Source: Bacillus sp. F19 (GTDB taxonomy: Bacteria > Bacillota > Bacilli > Bacillales > Bacillaceae). From it: a stretch of 64,000 bases of DNA. A program made the translations under genes and the position numbers. This document shows, in pieces, positions 56,396 through 64,000 of this stretch. A model generated the notes under the pieces. It did no database searches. It was not told the DNA's origin and saw nothing but the letters and a program-made list of their open reading frames with translations. Position 1 is the first letter of the stretch. Every line of letters starts with the position of its first letter. Location of the stretch: assembly GCA_023823795.1 (NCBI GenBank), contig CP085710.1, forward strand, positions 2,258,001-2,322,000. Direction: 5' to 3'.

Positions 56396-57604
56396 GTGGT
56401 TGAAAAATTGACTAAAGCTGTTGACAATGTTAGTTGTGAATTTACTAATAGAATTAAGAAACTTCAAAGACGACTGCAAAATGAAAATATAGATGGCGCC
56501 ATTTTTTTTCAACAGGAAGAAATTTATTATTATTCAGGTACTGGAGTAAATAGTGTATTAATAGTACCAAGTGATCAAAACCCAATTTTATTAGTAAGAA
56601 TTAATTATAAACTCGGAAAGAAAGACAGCTATATATCAGATGTGAGACCATCAATGGGGATTAGAAGTATTATAGAAACGTTAAAAGAAGTTTACGCAGA
56701 AAGAAAGATAGTATTAGGGCTTTCTTTTGATGTAATTAATATTAATTTATTTCATAATTTGCAAAGAAACATACCAAATGCTTCATTTGTTGATGTTCAA
56801 CCTTTTGTATGGTCACAAAGAATGATTAAATCCGATTTTGAAATCGCACAAATTAATATGGCAGCCGATATTTCCATTAAAGGGTTTGATCATGCTCTTT
56901 CAATATTATACGAAGGAATGACAGAAATACAGCTTCAAAAGTTAATTGAAGAAGTGACATATTCTTATGGTGATGAAGGTAATATGATCCAGCGAGGGTC
57001 AAATAATAGATTAAGCTTTGGGGTTGTAGTATCAGGAGAAAATACAAGTATTATTTCAGGTAATTGGATGACAATGACGGGATTAGGTAGGAGTGCTATT
57101 AGGCCTTATGGCGCAGGAAACCGCCAAATTTCAAAAGGTGATTTGATAATTATTGACAAAGGCACCATATATCAAGGATATCATGCAGACGAAGCCCGTT
57201 CCTTTGTGCTTGGAAAGGCTAATGATAGACAAAAGAATTTACAAAAAATATTAATTGAAGTACTTGATTCTACAATTGACTTGATACGTCCAGGAGTATT
57301 GGTTTCAGATATTTACCAGAAAGCAGAAGCTACAGCAACTTCGAATGGATATAAAGAAGAATTTATGGGATTAGGGCAATATGGATTTAAATATGTAGGT
57401 CATGGTATAGGGTTAGAAATCGATGAGCCTCCTTTAATCTCTGCTTTTAATCATACAGCACTAAAACCGGGTATGGTACTTGCTATAGAACCTAAGTTTA
57501 TTTTTCCTAACGAATTTGGTTTAACGATGGAAGAATCCGTGCTTGTAACTGATTCTGGATATGAGATATTGACGAAATTCCCTCGCGACAGATTTGAAGT
57601 TTAA
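56396..57604 (+). CDS. M24 family (Xaa-Pro peptidase-like) metallohydrolase
   Basis: 402 residues. GTG 56396 is preferred because GGAGGG lies six bases upstream; a longer frame from 56369 reads through the RBS. Creatinase-like N-terminal domain, then the pita-bread domain with metal ligands in DKGTIYQGYHADEAR, GHGIGLEIDEPP, AIEPKF and EESVLVTD. Such proteins cleave Xaa-Pro bonds or, in catabolic clusters, other amide or C-N bonds (creatinase, DMSP lyase DddP type). Its place inside an acyl-CoA degradation cluster is unusual and hints that the growth substrate might be an amide or a conjugate. That is speculation. Confidence 0.85.
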   Translation: MVEKLTKAVDNVSCEFTNRIKKLQRRLQNENIDGAIFFQQEEIYYYSGTGVNSVLIVPSDQNPILLVRINYKLGKKDSYISDVRPSMGIRSIIETLKEVYAERKIVLGLSFDVININLFHNLQRNIPNASFVDVQPFVWSQRMIKSDFEIAQINMAADISIKGFDHALSILYEGMTEIQLQKLIEEVTYSYGDEGNMIQRGSNNRLSFGVVVSGENTSIISGNWMTMTGLGRSAIRPYGAGNRQISKGDLIIIDKGTIYQGYHADEARSFVLGKANDRQKNLQKILIEVLDSTIDLIRPGVLVSDIYQKAEATATSNGYKEEFMGLGQYGFKYVGHGIGLEIDEPPLISAFNHTALKPGMVLAIEPKFIFPNEFGLTMEESVLVTDSGYEILTKFPRDRFEV

Positions 57605-57749
57605 GTTATACAATTATTTATACTTTTTTCTAAAGAATAATGACACTTTTATATCCAGGATTCAATATAAAAAGCCCTTTCATATGATAAGGTAAATTGG
57701 ATAGATTCAAAATCTTTTAAAATACTAATTTCAAAAGGCAGTGATCAAC

Positions 57750-58337
57750 ATGGCATCATTTCGACAAGAAAGAGCAATTCAAAAGAAACTAAATATATTA
57801 AGAACTGCAGCAAATTTATTTATCAAAAAAGGGTACCATGAAACAACAATTGAAGACATTTCTAATGAGCTTAAAGTGACAAAAGGTGCTATATATTATT
57901 ATGTAAGTAGTAAGGAAGATTTATTATTTCAATGCCATGATATGGTAGCTTCAGCTTGTATTGAAGAACTTCAGATGATTGTTGAAAGTAGCGATCATCC
58001 TTCAATAAAGTTAAAGAATGCAATTAAATCTTTAGTATTATTTATAATTGAAGAAAATGCTGTTTTTAGTGTTATTAATAGAACAAATATGCTATCAGAT
58101 GATACTCGTAAAGCGGTTTTAGAACAACGCGATAGTTATGAAAAACTTTTCCAATCAATTATTGAAGAGGGTGTTCAAAAAGGAGTTTTTGAAACAAATA
58201 ATATTAAATTAGCCAGGTTATTAATTATGGGAGCAGTTAATTATTTGCCTTTTTGGATCAAACCCCGTGATAATCAATCAAATGATGAGATCGCTGAATT
58301 TTTCTCATGTAGCTTGCTTAAATCATTAATCAAATAA
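57750..58337 (+). CDS. TetR-family regulator
   Basis: 195 residues, ATG 57750 (GTG 57741 possible) with AAAAGGCAG upstream. N-terminal HTH ILRTAANLFIKKGYHETTIEDISNELKVTKGAIYYYVSSKEDLLFQ, the canonical TetR start, then a helical ligand domain. FadR/FabR-like members respond to acyl-CoAs, which suits this cluster. A near-perfect 34-bp palindrome at 63142-63175 with a central ACCGGT is a plausible operator for it. Confidence 0.9.
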   Translation: MASFRQERAIQKKLNILRTAANLFIKKGYHETTIEDISNELKVTKGAIYYYVSSKEDLLFQCHDMVASACIEELQMIVESSDHPSIKLKNAIKSLVLFIIEENAVFSVINRTNMLSDDTRKAVLEQRDSYEKLFQSIIEEGVQKGVFETNNIKLARLLIMGAVNYLPFWIKPRDNQSNDEIAEFFSCSLLKSLIK

Positions 58338-58481
58338 TCATTTTTATATAAAGAAGTATAACTAGTCAAAATCGATTTCCAATTACCGATAAATTTGCTT
58401 TTTTATAAGTTTTAGTGTTTGTTAAGTAGTTTGATTATTATGATTACCATTATTTATTGAAGTTTTTAATTTATTATTTAA

Positions 58482-58880
58482 GTGGGTGTTAGGAATTTGT
58501 TTATTAAACAAGCATTTGATGAATTTCTAAGTTTAGAGTATACAAGAGTAGACTTCGATCAAATAAAAGTAAAATTGCCTATAGTTCCCTTGTATTTAAA
58601 CAGCATAGGTGTTGTTCACGGTGGAATTATTGCTACTTTAGCCGATGTTGCTATTGGAAATCTATTGCCAATAACTAATCAAGAATGTACTCAAGAGGTT
58701 GTTACTCTTGATATGAATATTACTTACCTTGAACCTGCTACAGGAGAGTATTTAATAGCAGTAGCTTCTCCTGTAAGAATTGGTAAAACAATTATTCATG
58801 GAGAATGTAAAATCTATGATGACAAAAATAATATTGTAGCAAATTCTTCAGCGATATTAAAAAAGATAAGGGGATCATAG
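58482..58880 (+). CDS. PaaI-type hotdog thioesterase
   Basis: 132 residues if GTG 58482 is the start (TTG 58497 is possible; neither has a strong RBS). Hotdog fold with the PaaI signature VVHGGIIATLADVAIGN, where the His-Gly-Gly and the Asp/Glu on the helix form the active site, followed by VTLDMNITYLEPATGEYL. It hydrolyses acyl-CoA thioesters, probably rescuing CoA from dead-end intermediates of this pathway. Confidence 0.85.
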   Translation: MGVRNLFIKQAFDEFLSLEYTRVDFDQIKVKLPIVPLYLNSIGVVHGGIIATLADVAIGNLLPITNQECTQEVVTLDMNITYLEPATGEYLIAVASPVRIGKTIIHGECKIYDDKNNIVANSSAILKKIRGS

Positions 58881-59000
58881 AATATAAAAGAATAAAGAAT
58901 ACAATATACTTTTTTCATATATGCCCCTAGTCTAAGAATATTAATTCTCATTTCACTCGCTTTAGAAAAAATCCTTAATATTTTAAGAGGGTGTTAGAAA

Positions 59001-59435
59001 GTGAAGAGATTACTTCATACATTCAAATATGATGTTCATTCCAATAAAATTATGGAATTTGCAAATGCCACTCAGGAAGATGATGAAATTTACTACAATC
59101 GCGAAATAGCAATTAAACATGGATATCGAGATATCCCGATAACAAATACATTTGGAACAGCTATCGAAATGTGGTCAGGATTTGACTTTCCGAAGCTCGT
59201 AGAAATGCTTGAAGTCGACCCAAGTCAAGTATTACATGGGAATCAATCTTTTGAATATTATGATGATATTTGTTCAAATGATGTCCTTTATGGTGAGATA
59301 AATCTAATATCAACTTTAACAAAAGGGAAATTAAAATTTTTTAATTTGGAAACTAGATTTTACAATAATGAAGAGAAGCTTATCCTATTAGCTTGTTCAA
59401 CAATTATTGAAAAAAAGAGTAGAGAAAGCAGGTAG
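59001..59435 (+). CDS. MaoC-like dehydratase, N-terminal type (hotdog)
   Basis: 144 residues, GTG 59001 with GAGGGTG upstream. MaoC_dehydrat_N-like: KIMEFANATQEDDEIYYNREIAIKHGYRDIPITNTFG, lacking the catalytic D-x-N-P-x-H motif. LHGNQSFEYYDDI is the usual second block. Such proteins form a heterodimer with a catalytic MaoC partner. The partner is the next gene, 6 bp downstream. The pair should be an R-specific enoyl-CoA hydratase. Confidence 0.88.
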   Translation: MKRLLHTFKYDVHSNKIMEFANATQEDDEIYYNREIAIKHGYRDIPITNTFGTAIEMWSGFDFPKLVEMLEVDPSQVLHGNQSFEYYDDICSNDVLYGEINLISTLTKGKLKFFNLETRFYNNEEKLILLACSTIIEKKSRESR

Positions 59436-59441
59436 TGTCTA

Positions 59442-59816
59442 ATGGATAATGTATATTCTAGTCCATTGATTGAGATTACTTATGAAATGTTGGTACGTTA
59501 TGCAGGGGCGTCCGGTGATTTTAATCCAATTCACACAGTGGAAACCAAGGCTGTTGATGCTGGGTTACCAGATGTGATTGCTCATGGAATGCTTATCATG
59601 GGGATAACGAGCAAATTCATTAGATCATGGTTTCCTAATAAAAAATTTTTAAATTTTAATGTACGCTTTGTCGATATGACGTTACGTGGAGAAAAAATAA
59701 AAATAGTTGGAAAGATACAAGCACAAAATGATCAGGAGAGAATTAAAGTGGATGTGGTAGTTATTAACGAAAAAGGTGATAAAAAAATGAAAGGTTATTG
59801 TGAGTTAAAATATTAA
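59442..59816 (+). CDS. MaoC-like (R)-specific enoyl-CoA hydratase, catalytic subunit
   Basis: 124 residues, ATG 59442. The hydratase-2 motif is complete: YAGASGDFNPIHTVETKAVDAGLPDVIAHGMLIMG, with catalytic Asp and His in DFNPIH. Together with the preceding non-catalytic hotdog it would hydrate 2-enoyl-CoA to (R)-3-hydroxyacyl-CoA. Heterodimeric hydratases of this kind are known for bulky substrates such as steroid side chains in actinobacteria, which is relevant to the unknown substrate here. Confidence 0.92.
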   Translation: MDNVYSSPLIEITYEMLVRYAGASGDFNPIHTVETKAVDAGLPDVIAHGMLIMGITSKFIRSWFPNKKFLNFNVRFVDMTLRGEKIKIVGKIQAQNDQERIKVDVVVINEKGDKKMKGYCELKY

Positions 59817-59836
59817 AAGGAGGGTACTCAACGCGA

Positions 59837-60646
59837 ATGTTTAAAGATAAAACGATATTAATTACAGGTGCTGGAAGAGGGATAGGAAGAAATTTAGCAA
59901 TAATGATGGCAGAGAATGGTGCTGAGTTGATGTTAACTGATAGAGATGAAGAACCTATTAGAAAACTTGTTGACGATCTAGAAGCGTACGAATGTAAAGT
60001 GTCTTTCTATACAGGGGACCTTACGGATCAAAAGTTTCCTGATCAATTAGTAAAAGAAACAATTTCTTCTTTTGGAAAGCTTGATATTCTAGTAAATAAT
60101 GCAGGATATACTTGGGATGGTATGATTCATAAAATGTCTGATGAACAATTTCAGGCTATGATCGATATTCACTTATTTGCACCATTTAGATTAATAAGAG
60201 CTTCGGCTCCATATATGCGAGAAGTTGCAAAGCAGGAAATAGAAAAAGGAATTACTAATTATAGGAAGATCGTCAATGTTTCTTCTGTTGCTGGGGTAAT
60301 GGGGAACGTTGGCCAAGCTAACTATGCATCAGCAAAAGCAGGTGTTATTGGACTAACCAAAACAATTGCTAGAGAATGGGGTCAGTTTAATATTAACTGT
60401 AATGCTGTTGCTTTTGGTTTAATAGATACTCGATTAACTAAAGCAAAGGAAAAAATAGAAGATAGTGATGAAAAAATATCACTTGGTATCCCTGAAAAGG
60501 TCCGAACAATGTTTGAAAAATCTATTCCACAACGAAGAGCTGGTACAGCTGAAGAAGCTGCACAGGGAATTTTTTATTTGGCGTCTCCACTTTCAAATTA
60601 TATAAATGGTCAAGTGTTGCATCTAAATGGGGGATGGTACACTTAA
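59837..60646 (+). CDS. SDR-family dehydrogenase, probable (R)-3-hydroxyacyl-CoA dehydrogenase
   Basis: 269 residues, ATG 59837 with AGGAGGG upstream. NAD(P)-binding TGAGRGIG (residues 10-17), NNAG, catalytic Ser150, Tyr163 and Lys167 (YASAK), and a C-terminal NGQVLHLNGGW. An acidic residue after strand 2 (LTDRDEE) favours NAD over NADP. It follows the MaoC pair by 20 bp. The three genes correspond to the hydratase and dehydrogenase parts of peroxisomal multifunctional enzyme 2, so the pathway runs through (R)-hydroxyacyl-CoA. Confidence 0.9.
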   Translation: MFKDKTILITGAGRGIGRNLAIMMAENGAELMLTDRDEEPIRKLVDDLEAYECKVSFYTGDLTDQKFPDQLVKETISSFGKLDILVNNAGYTWDGMIHKMSDEQFQAMIDIHLFAPFRLIRASAPYMREVAKQEIEKGITNYRKIVNVSSVAGVMGNVGQANYASAKAGVIGLTKTIAREWGQFNINCNAVAFGLIDTRLTKAKEKIEDSDEKISLGIPEKVRTMFEKSIPQRRAGTAEEAAQGIFYLASPLSNYINGQVLHLNGGWYT

Positions 60647-61001
60647 GTTAATGAACTAGCTAGGTCTTATCGAGGCATTAATAAAATTGTTAAAAACAGT
60701 CACTATATCTTAGAAAAATTTCTTGATATATCTCCCTTTAATTACTTATAAGCTTTGAATTGGAAATTAAATAGTCGGAATATTATGTAATTTAAGCTAT
60801 CAATGTTACTAAAAAATAAACAAGTATTAACTAGGCTCTTTTCGTAAACCTTGTTGCATGCTTTGGAGAAGATCCTTAAACACCAATAGTAACGTGTAAA
60901 TTACAATTGGGATGATTTTTGCATAGCCAAGATTAAAAATGAATTTAGATTTTAAAAATAATAGATTGATCGTGTTGGTACTACTTAATAGGAGGAATAC
61001 G
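60647..61001. other. gap without a gene
   Basis: About 350 bp between the SDR and PaaK-like genes. AGGCTCTTTTCGTAAACC near 60833 resembles GGGCACTTTTCGCAAACC near 47620, perhaps a short dispersed repeat. I see no gene and no clear terminator. Confidence 0.4.
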
Positions 61002-62345
61002 ATGATTACGACTGGGTACAAGAAATATTGGAATGAAGAAAGAGAAACATTAAATCCGATAAAAAGAGATCGTCTTATTTTGGGAAAAATAAAAGAACAA
61101 TTAGATTACGTTTACAATCACTTACCATTTTATCGTAAGCATTATGATAATCACAATTTTAAGCCTTCCGATGTGAAAACGTTAGAAGATTTCACCACCA
61201 AAGTACCGGTGATAACAAAAAAAATGTTAGTAGAGGACCAAAAGATTAATCCCATCTTCGGAAGTTATGCAGGTGATTTCGCCCCAGAAGATATCGCTAG
61301 ATTACAAGGTTCAAGCGGAACTTCAGGCACGCCCACATTCTATCAAGTAAGTAAAGCAGACTGGGAACGAGCGGCAGAGGTCCATGCGATGGCATTGTGG
61401 TCTACTGGTTTAAGACCAAATGATGTTGTCCAAATTGGATTTCCCTTTTCCATTTTCTTTGGGGGCTGGGGAGTTTTGCAAGGTGCTGAACGAATTGGAT
61501 CCGCCGTTTTTCCATTGGGAGCGATAGAATCAGATAAGCATTTAGATATGATAGAAAAAGTAAAGCCTACTGCTTTTTCAGCTACAGTGTCATATTGTAT
61601 GCATCTCCTTATGAAAGCTAGGGAAAGAGGGGTTGACTTATCAGAGAGTTCTGTAATGAGATTAATTGCTGCAGGAGAAATTGGTGCTTCTTTACCTAGT
61701 ACAAAAGAGATTTTGACAAAAGGCTGGGGTGCTAGTTTACATGATACAGGGTCTACTTCAGAGATGTATCCATTTATGACAAGTACAGCTTGTGAGGCTC
61801 AAGCAGGCGTACACCTTTATCAAGATGAAGTATTTACAGAAATTGTAAGCAAGAGTGATCCTAATATTCCCATTCAAGTAGGGGAAAGAGGAGCGACTGT
61901 GTATACCCACCTCTGGAGAAAATCACAGCCGATGATCCGCTTTTGGTCAGGGGATGAAAGCTTTATGACAGAAGAAATTTGTTCCTGTGGTCGGACTTAT
62001 CCACGTTTACCTCATGGGGTGCTTGGCCGCTTAGATGATATGCTTGTCATCCGGGGGGCAAATGTCTATCCAAGCGCGATTGAAAATGTTGTTCGCTCAT
62101 TAAATTGGAGTGGTGCGGAATATCAAATTATCGTGGATAAAAAAGGTGCATTAGATGAAATGACGGTCAATATGGAGTATCAAAATCAATATAAAACAAG
62201 GAATCTCGATGATTTGATAAACGAGGCAAAAGAGTTGTTTAAAAATAAAATTGGCATTCGAGTGAGCATTAATCTTGTAGAACAAGGTTCTATGCCTGAA
62301 ACGATTTTCAAAGCTCGTAGAGTAATAGATAACCGAAAAAAATAG
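61002..62345 (+). CDS. PaaK-like (phenylacetate-CoA ligase family) AMP-forming ligase
   Basis: 447 residues. ATG 61002 has AGGAGG upstream and starts MITTGYKKYWNEERET; an earlier in-frame ATG at 60939 has no RBS. Family features: LRFYRKHY-type YNHLPFYRKHY, P-loop QGSSGTSGTPTFYQ, GETGAS-like IAAGEIGASLPSTK, CSCGRTYPRL near the C-terminal domain, GRLDDMLVIRGANVYPSAIE. The four-residue C-S-C-G motif is typical of PaaK. It activates an aryl-acetate-like or other carboxylic acid. A second ligase in the cluster suggests two different acids, or an acid released by the broken P450 step. Confidence 0.88.
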   Translation: MITTGYKKYWNEERETLNPIKRDRLILGKIKEQLDYVYNHLPFYRKHYDNHNFKPSDVKTLEDFTTKVPVITKKMLVEDQKINPIFGSYAGDFAPEDIARLQGSSGTSGTPTFYQVSKADWERAAEVHAMALWSTGLRPNDVVQIGFPFSIFFGGWGVLQGAERIGSAVFPLGAIESDKHLDMIEKVKPTAFSATVSYCMHLLMKARERGVDLSESSVMRLIAAGEIGASLPSTKEILTKGWGASLHDTGSTSEMYPFMTSTACEAQAGVHLYQDEVFTEIVSKSDPNIPIQVGERGATVYTHLWRKSQPMIRFWSGDESFMTEEICSCGRTYPRLPHGVLGRLDDMLVIRGANVYPSAIENVVRSLNWSGAEYQIIVDKKGALDEMTVNMEYQNQYKTRNLDDLINEAKELFKNKIGIRVSINLVEQGSMPETIFKARRVIDNRKK

Positions 62346-62359
62346 CATGTATGTAATAA

Positions 62360-62898
62360 GTGGGTGAAAATTTATTAGCGCCAGAAGGAGTAAAGAAACC
62401 CTTTCCATATTTTAAACAACTTCGTTCGGAGGAACCTGTTTATTTTAACAAAAAGTAGAATGGCTGGATTCTTAACCGTTATGAGGATATTAATCTTGCA
62501 TTAATGAATCCTAAATTAAGTTATGCAAGAATCAAGCCATCTAAAAGTGCCTTAAATGAGATGAAATTGGATATGGCTTCTACTTATGAAATCCTTTCTA
62601 AATGGATCGTGTTTAATGATCCTCCTAATCATACGAGGCTGCGGATGTTGGTAATTAGGCTTTTACTCCAAAGGCCGTTGAGAAAATGCGGCCGTTTATG
62701 TATGAAATTACCGATTATTTGTTGGATCAAGTAAAGGATTCAAAGCGGATTGATGTGATTCTCGACTATGCTTTTGTATTACCGATTTTAGTGATCTCGA
62801 AAATGTTAGGACTGCCAGATGAAGATAGAAATTTATTAAAACAATGGTCTGATAAGTTGTTACTGCTTGTTTTCGGTGCGGTAAAAATGTTGTGGTAA
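62360..62898 (+). pseudogene. N-terminal remnant of a cytochrome P450
   Basis: GTG near 62360 starts VGENLLAPEGVKKPFPYFKQLRSEEPVYFN, an ordinary bacterial CYP start. An in-frame TAG follows, then NGWILNRYEDINLALMNPKLSY and KWIVFNDPPNHTRLRMLV. A frameshift near 62656 leads to VEKMRPFMYEITDYLLDQVKDSKRIDVILDYA and LPILVISKMLGLPDEDR, and the frame ends at 62898. The I-helix and the heme-binding Cys region are gone. So the cluster once included a hydroxylation step that is lost in this strain. Confidence 0.8.
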
Positions 62899-62914
62899 TA
62901 AATGAGGTCAATAG

Positions 62915-63025
62915 ATGGGAAGTCATGAATATAGAAATGGTCGTCTTATCCAAACCGATAAAAAGTTTTCTGCTTTAACCAAAAAGCAAACAGATTGGAT
63001 TACAAAAGAATTGAAAGAAAGATAA
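62915..63025 (+). CDS. small protein, 36 aa, unknown
   Basis: ATG 62915 lies seven bases behind GAGG. The product MGSHEYRNGRLIQTDKKFSAL... is hydrophilic and ends KELKER. The clean RBS and even composition suggest a real small gene, but I have no family for it and it follows a decayed P450. Confidence 0.4.
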   Translation: MGSHEYRNGRLIQTDKKFSALTKKQTDWITKELKER

Positions 63026-63141
63026 ATCCAAACGATGAAATATTCAGATGTAAAACTTCGTCCTAAAGCCCCTTTTTAGAAAATTCCGTATAAATTTGTA
63101 TAAATTTCACATTTTGCATTCCGAAATATGGTGTTTTAAAG

Positions 63142-63175
63142 TATAATAAATACAAACCGGTTGGTATTTATTATA
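63142..63175. promoter_or_regulatory. 34-bp palindrome, probable TetR-type operator over a promoter
   Basis: Centred on CCGG at 63157-63160, the two 17-base halves are complementary at 16 of 17 positions. Its inner part, AACCGGTT, is a common core of TetR-family operators. TATAAT at 63142-63147 forms the left edge and could be a -10 box. It lies upstream of the 63241 frame. The TetR gene at 57750 is the only candidate regulator in the window. Confidence 0.65.
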
Positions 63176-63240
63176 ACTGTAACTATATTTAAATGGTGTG
63201 TAATTTATGAATAGGGAGTGGTTGAAGTGTTTACAGTCTC

Positions 63241-63483
63241 ATGTTTACTGTTGCTGTTACCTTCTTAGCGATTTTCTCCTTTTCTAATGTATCTTTTGCG
63301 GCCGGGGAAAGTCAGTACGATTTAATTGATGGGAAACAGGTATCGACAAATGCAAATGATCCCAAAGTCAAACATATTTACTATACAGGGGACGAACAGG
63401 GGAATGAAGTTCGTTTAGGGTTTACAACAAATCAAAAAATAGATGATTATATCAAAAATGAAAAGAAAGAAGAGAAAGAATGA
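63241..63483 (+). CDS. small secreted protein, probably truncated
   Basis: 80 residues from ATG 63241: signal peptide MFTVAVTFLAIFSFSNVSFAA, then GESQYDLIDGKQVSTNAND and a charged end EKKEEKE. There is no clear RBS. After the stop another frame near 63508-63570 reads TKFSNGVSANNNASSVYVYN, which looks like the missing C-terminus in a different frame, so the gene is likely frameshifted. Family unknown. A palindromic operator lies upstream. Confidence 0.45.
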   Translation: MFTVAVTFLAIFSFSNVSFAAGESQYDLIDGKQVSTNANDPKVKHIYYTGDEQGNEVRLGFTTNQKIDDYIKNEKKEEKE

Positions 63484-63717
63484 TAGCATATCCTACCCTG
63501 ACAGCACGGTACGAAATTTAGCAATGGTGTTTCGGCAAATAATAATGCATCTTCCGTATACGTTTATAATTAAATTCCACTAGATTAATGGAACATAATT
63601 TGGTTTAAATAAACACAAGCTAGATGTGGGAGAACACTTAGTTTTTAAATGACTTTATTGATGTTCATTTTGAGAAAAATGGGTATAGGATAGAGAAAAT
63701 TAAACAACTATTTTTTC

Positions 63718-63744
63718 AACACCGTTCTGAAATGGAACGGTGTT
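63718..63744. terminator. hairpin terminator
   Basis: AACACCGTTC (63718-63727) and GAACGGTGTT (63735-63744) form a perfect 10-bp stem around TGAAATG, with T-runs on the left (TTTTTT before) and ATTTGTATTT on the right. The remaining 63745-64000 shows no gene. Confidence 0.75.
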
Positions 63745-64000
63745 ATTTGTATTTAGAGTGTTAGGATTTAACAACTTTGATGTGAAGAAATACTACTACA
63801 GTAATATTTCTTCCTTTATTCGTAGTCACTGAAAACAACAAAGCGAAGAATGAGATGTATATAGCTGATGAATTTTGTATCGAACGATAGTTAGTACACA
63901 AAAAGCATTTCTAAATTTCGTTCTAGAGCGTTTCTCAAGCATCAAAGTTTAAAATAATGATAGGAAAAAGCCTTTGTTTTAGGTATTTTAATCCTTAGCG

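Overview
The window is low-GC DNA with AGGAGG-type ribosome binding sites, frequent TTG/GTG starts and a gene set typical of a spore-forming Bacillaceae (SipW/TasA-type surface protein pair, YesM/YesN-type two-component system, NtdB/NtdR-like pair, BrnQ, MarR-linked azoreductase). I cannot name the species. No rRNA, tRNA or CRISPR was found. Decay is common: at least a dozen genes are frameshifted or truncated, and remnants of IS110-, IS3- and IS4-type elements sit at many junctions.

Layout. (1) 1-5.7 kb: gene ends, a minus-strand sipW-tasA-like pair, then a decayed glycosyltransferase gene invaded by a YkoP-like fragment and an IS110 remnant. (2) 5.8-18.2 kb: a complete carbohydrate locus, all on +: sensor kinase and AraC-type regulator, ABC importer (binding protein and two permeases), MFS transporter, GH2 beta-galactosidase and an (alpha/alpha)6-type glycoside hydrolase. 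(3) 18.3-37.6 kb: an accessory region. Small single genes on the + strand, or no gene at all, alternate with a short inverted-repeat element whose centre is GGGCGC/GGGGGC. A 461-bp unit carrying an ABM-domain gene occurs twice, 16-17 kb apart, and both ends of the identity fall on that centre, as in a gene-cassette array. Two group II intron-like RNAs begin 2 bp after the centre. Mixed in are IS110 and IS3 elements, an NtdR/NtdB-like pair, GntR-BrnQ and MarR-DUF3238-AzoR modules with readable operators.

(4) 37.7-44.5 kb: a second sugar locus: GntR/UTRA regulator with upstream TCTAGAC boxes, binding protein, two permeases, ATPase, HAD phosphatase and an unknown Cys-rich protein. A MATE exporter follows. 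(5) 46.2-47.5 kb: IS110 and IS4 remnants. (6) 47.7-62.9 kb: a large + strand acyl-CoA catabolic region: thiolase, MeaB-type GTPase, two-subunit adenosylcobalamin mutase, acyl-CoA dehydrogenase, acyl-CoA ligase, M24 peptidase, TetR regulator, hotdog thioesterase, two MaoC-type proteins, an SDR and a PaaK-like ligase, ending in a broken P450. Read together these give CoA activation, dehydrogenation, R-type hydration and oxidation, thiolysis and a carbon-skeleton rearrangement. The mutase lacks the residues that bind the methylmalonyl carboxylate, so its substrate is probably something else.

The two observations I rate highest are the cassette-like array in region 3 and the divergent B12 mutase in region 6.
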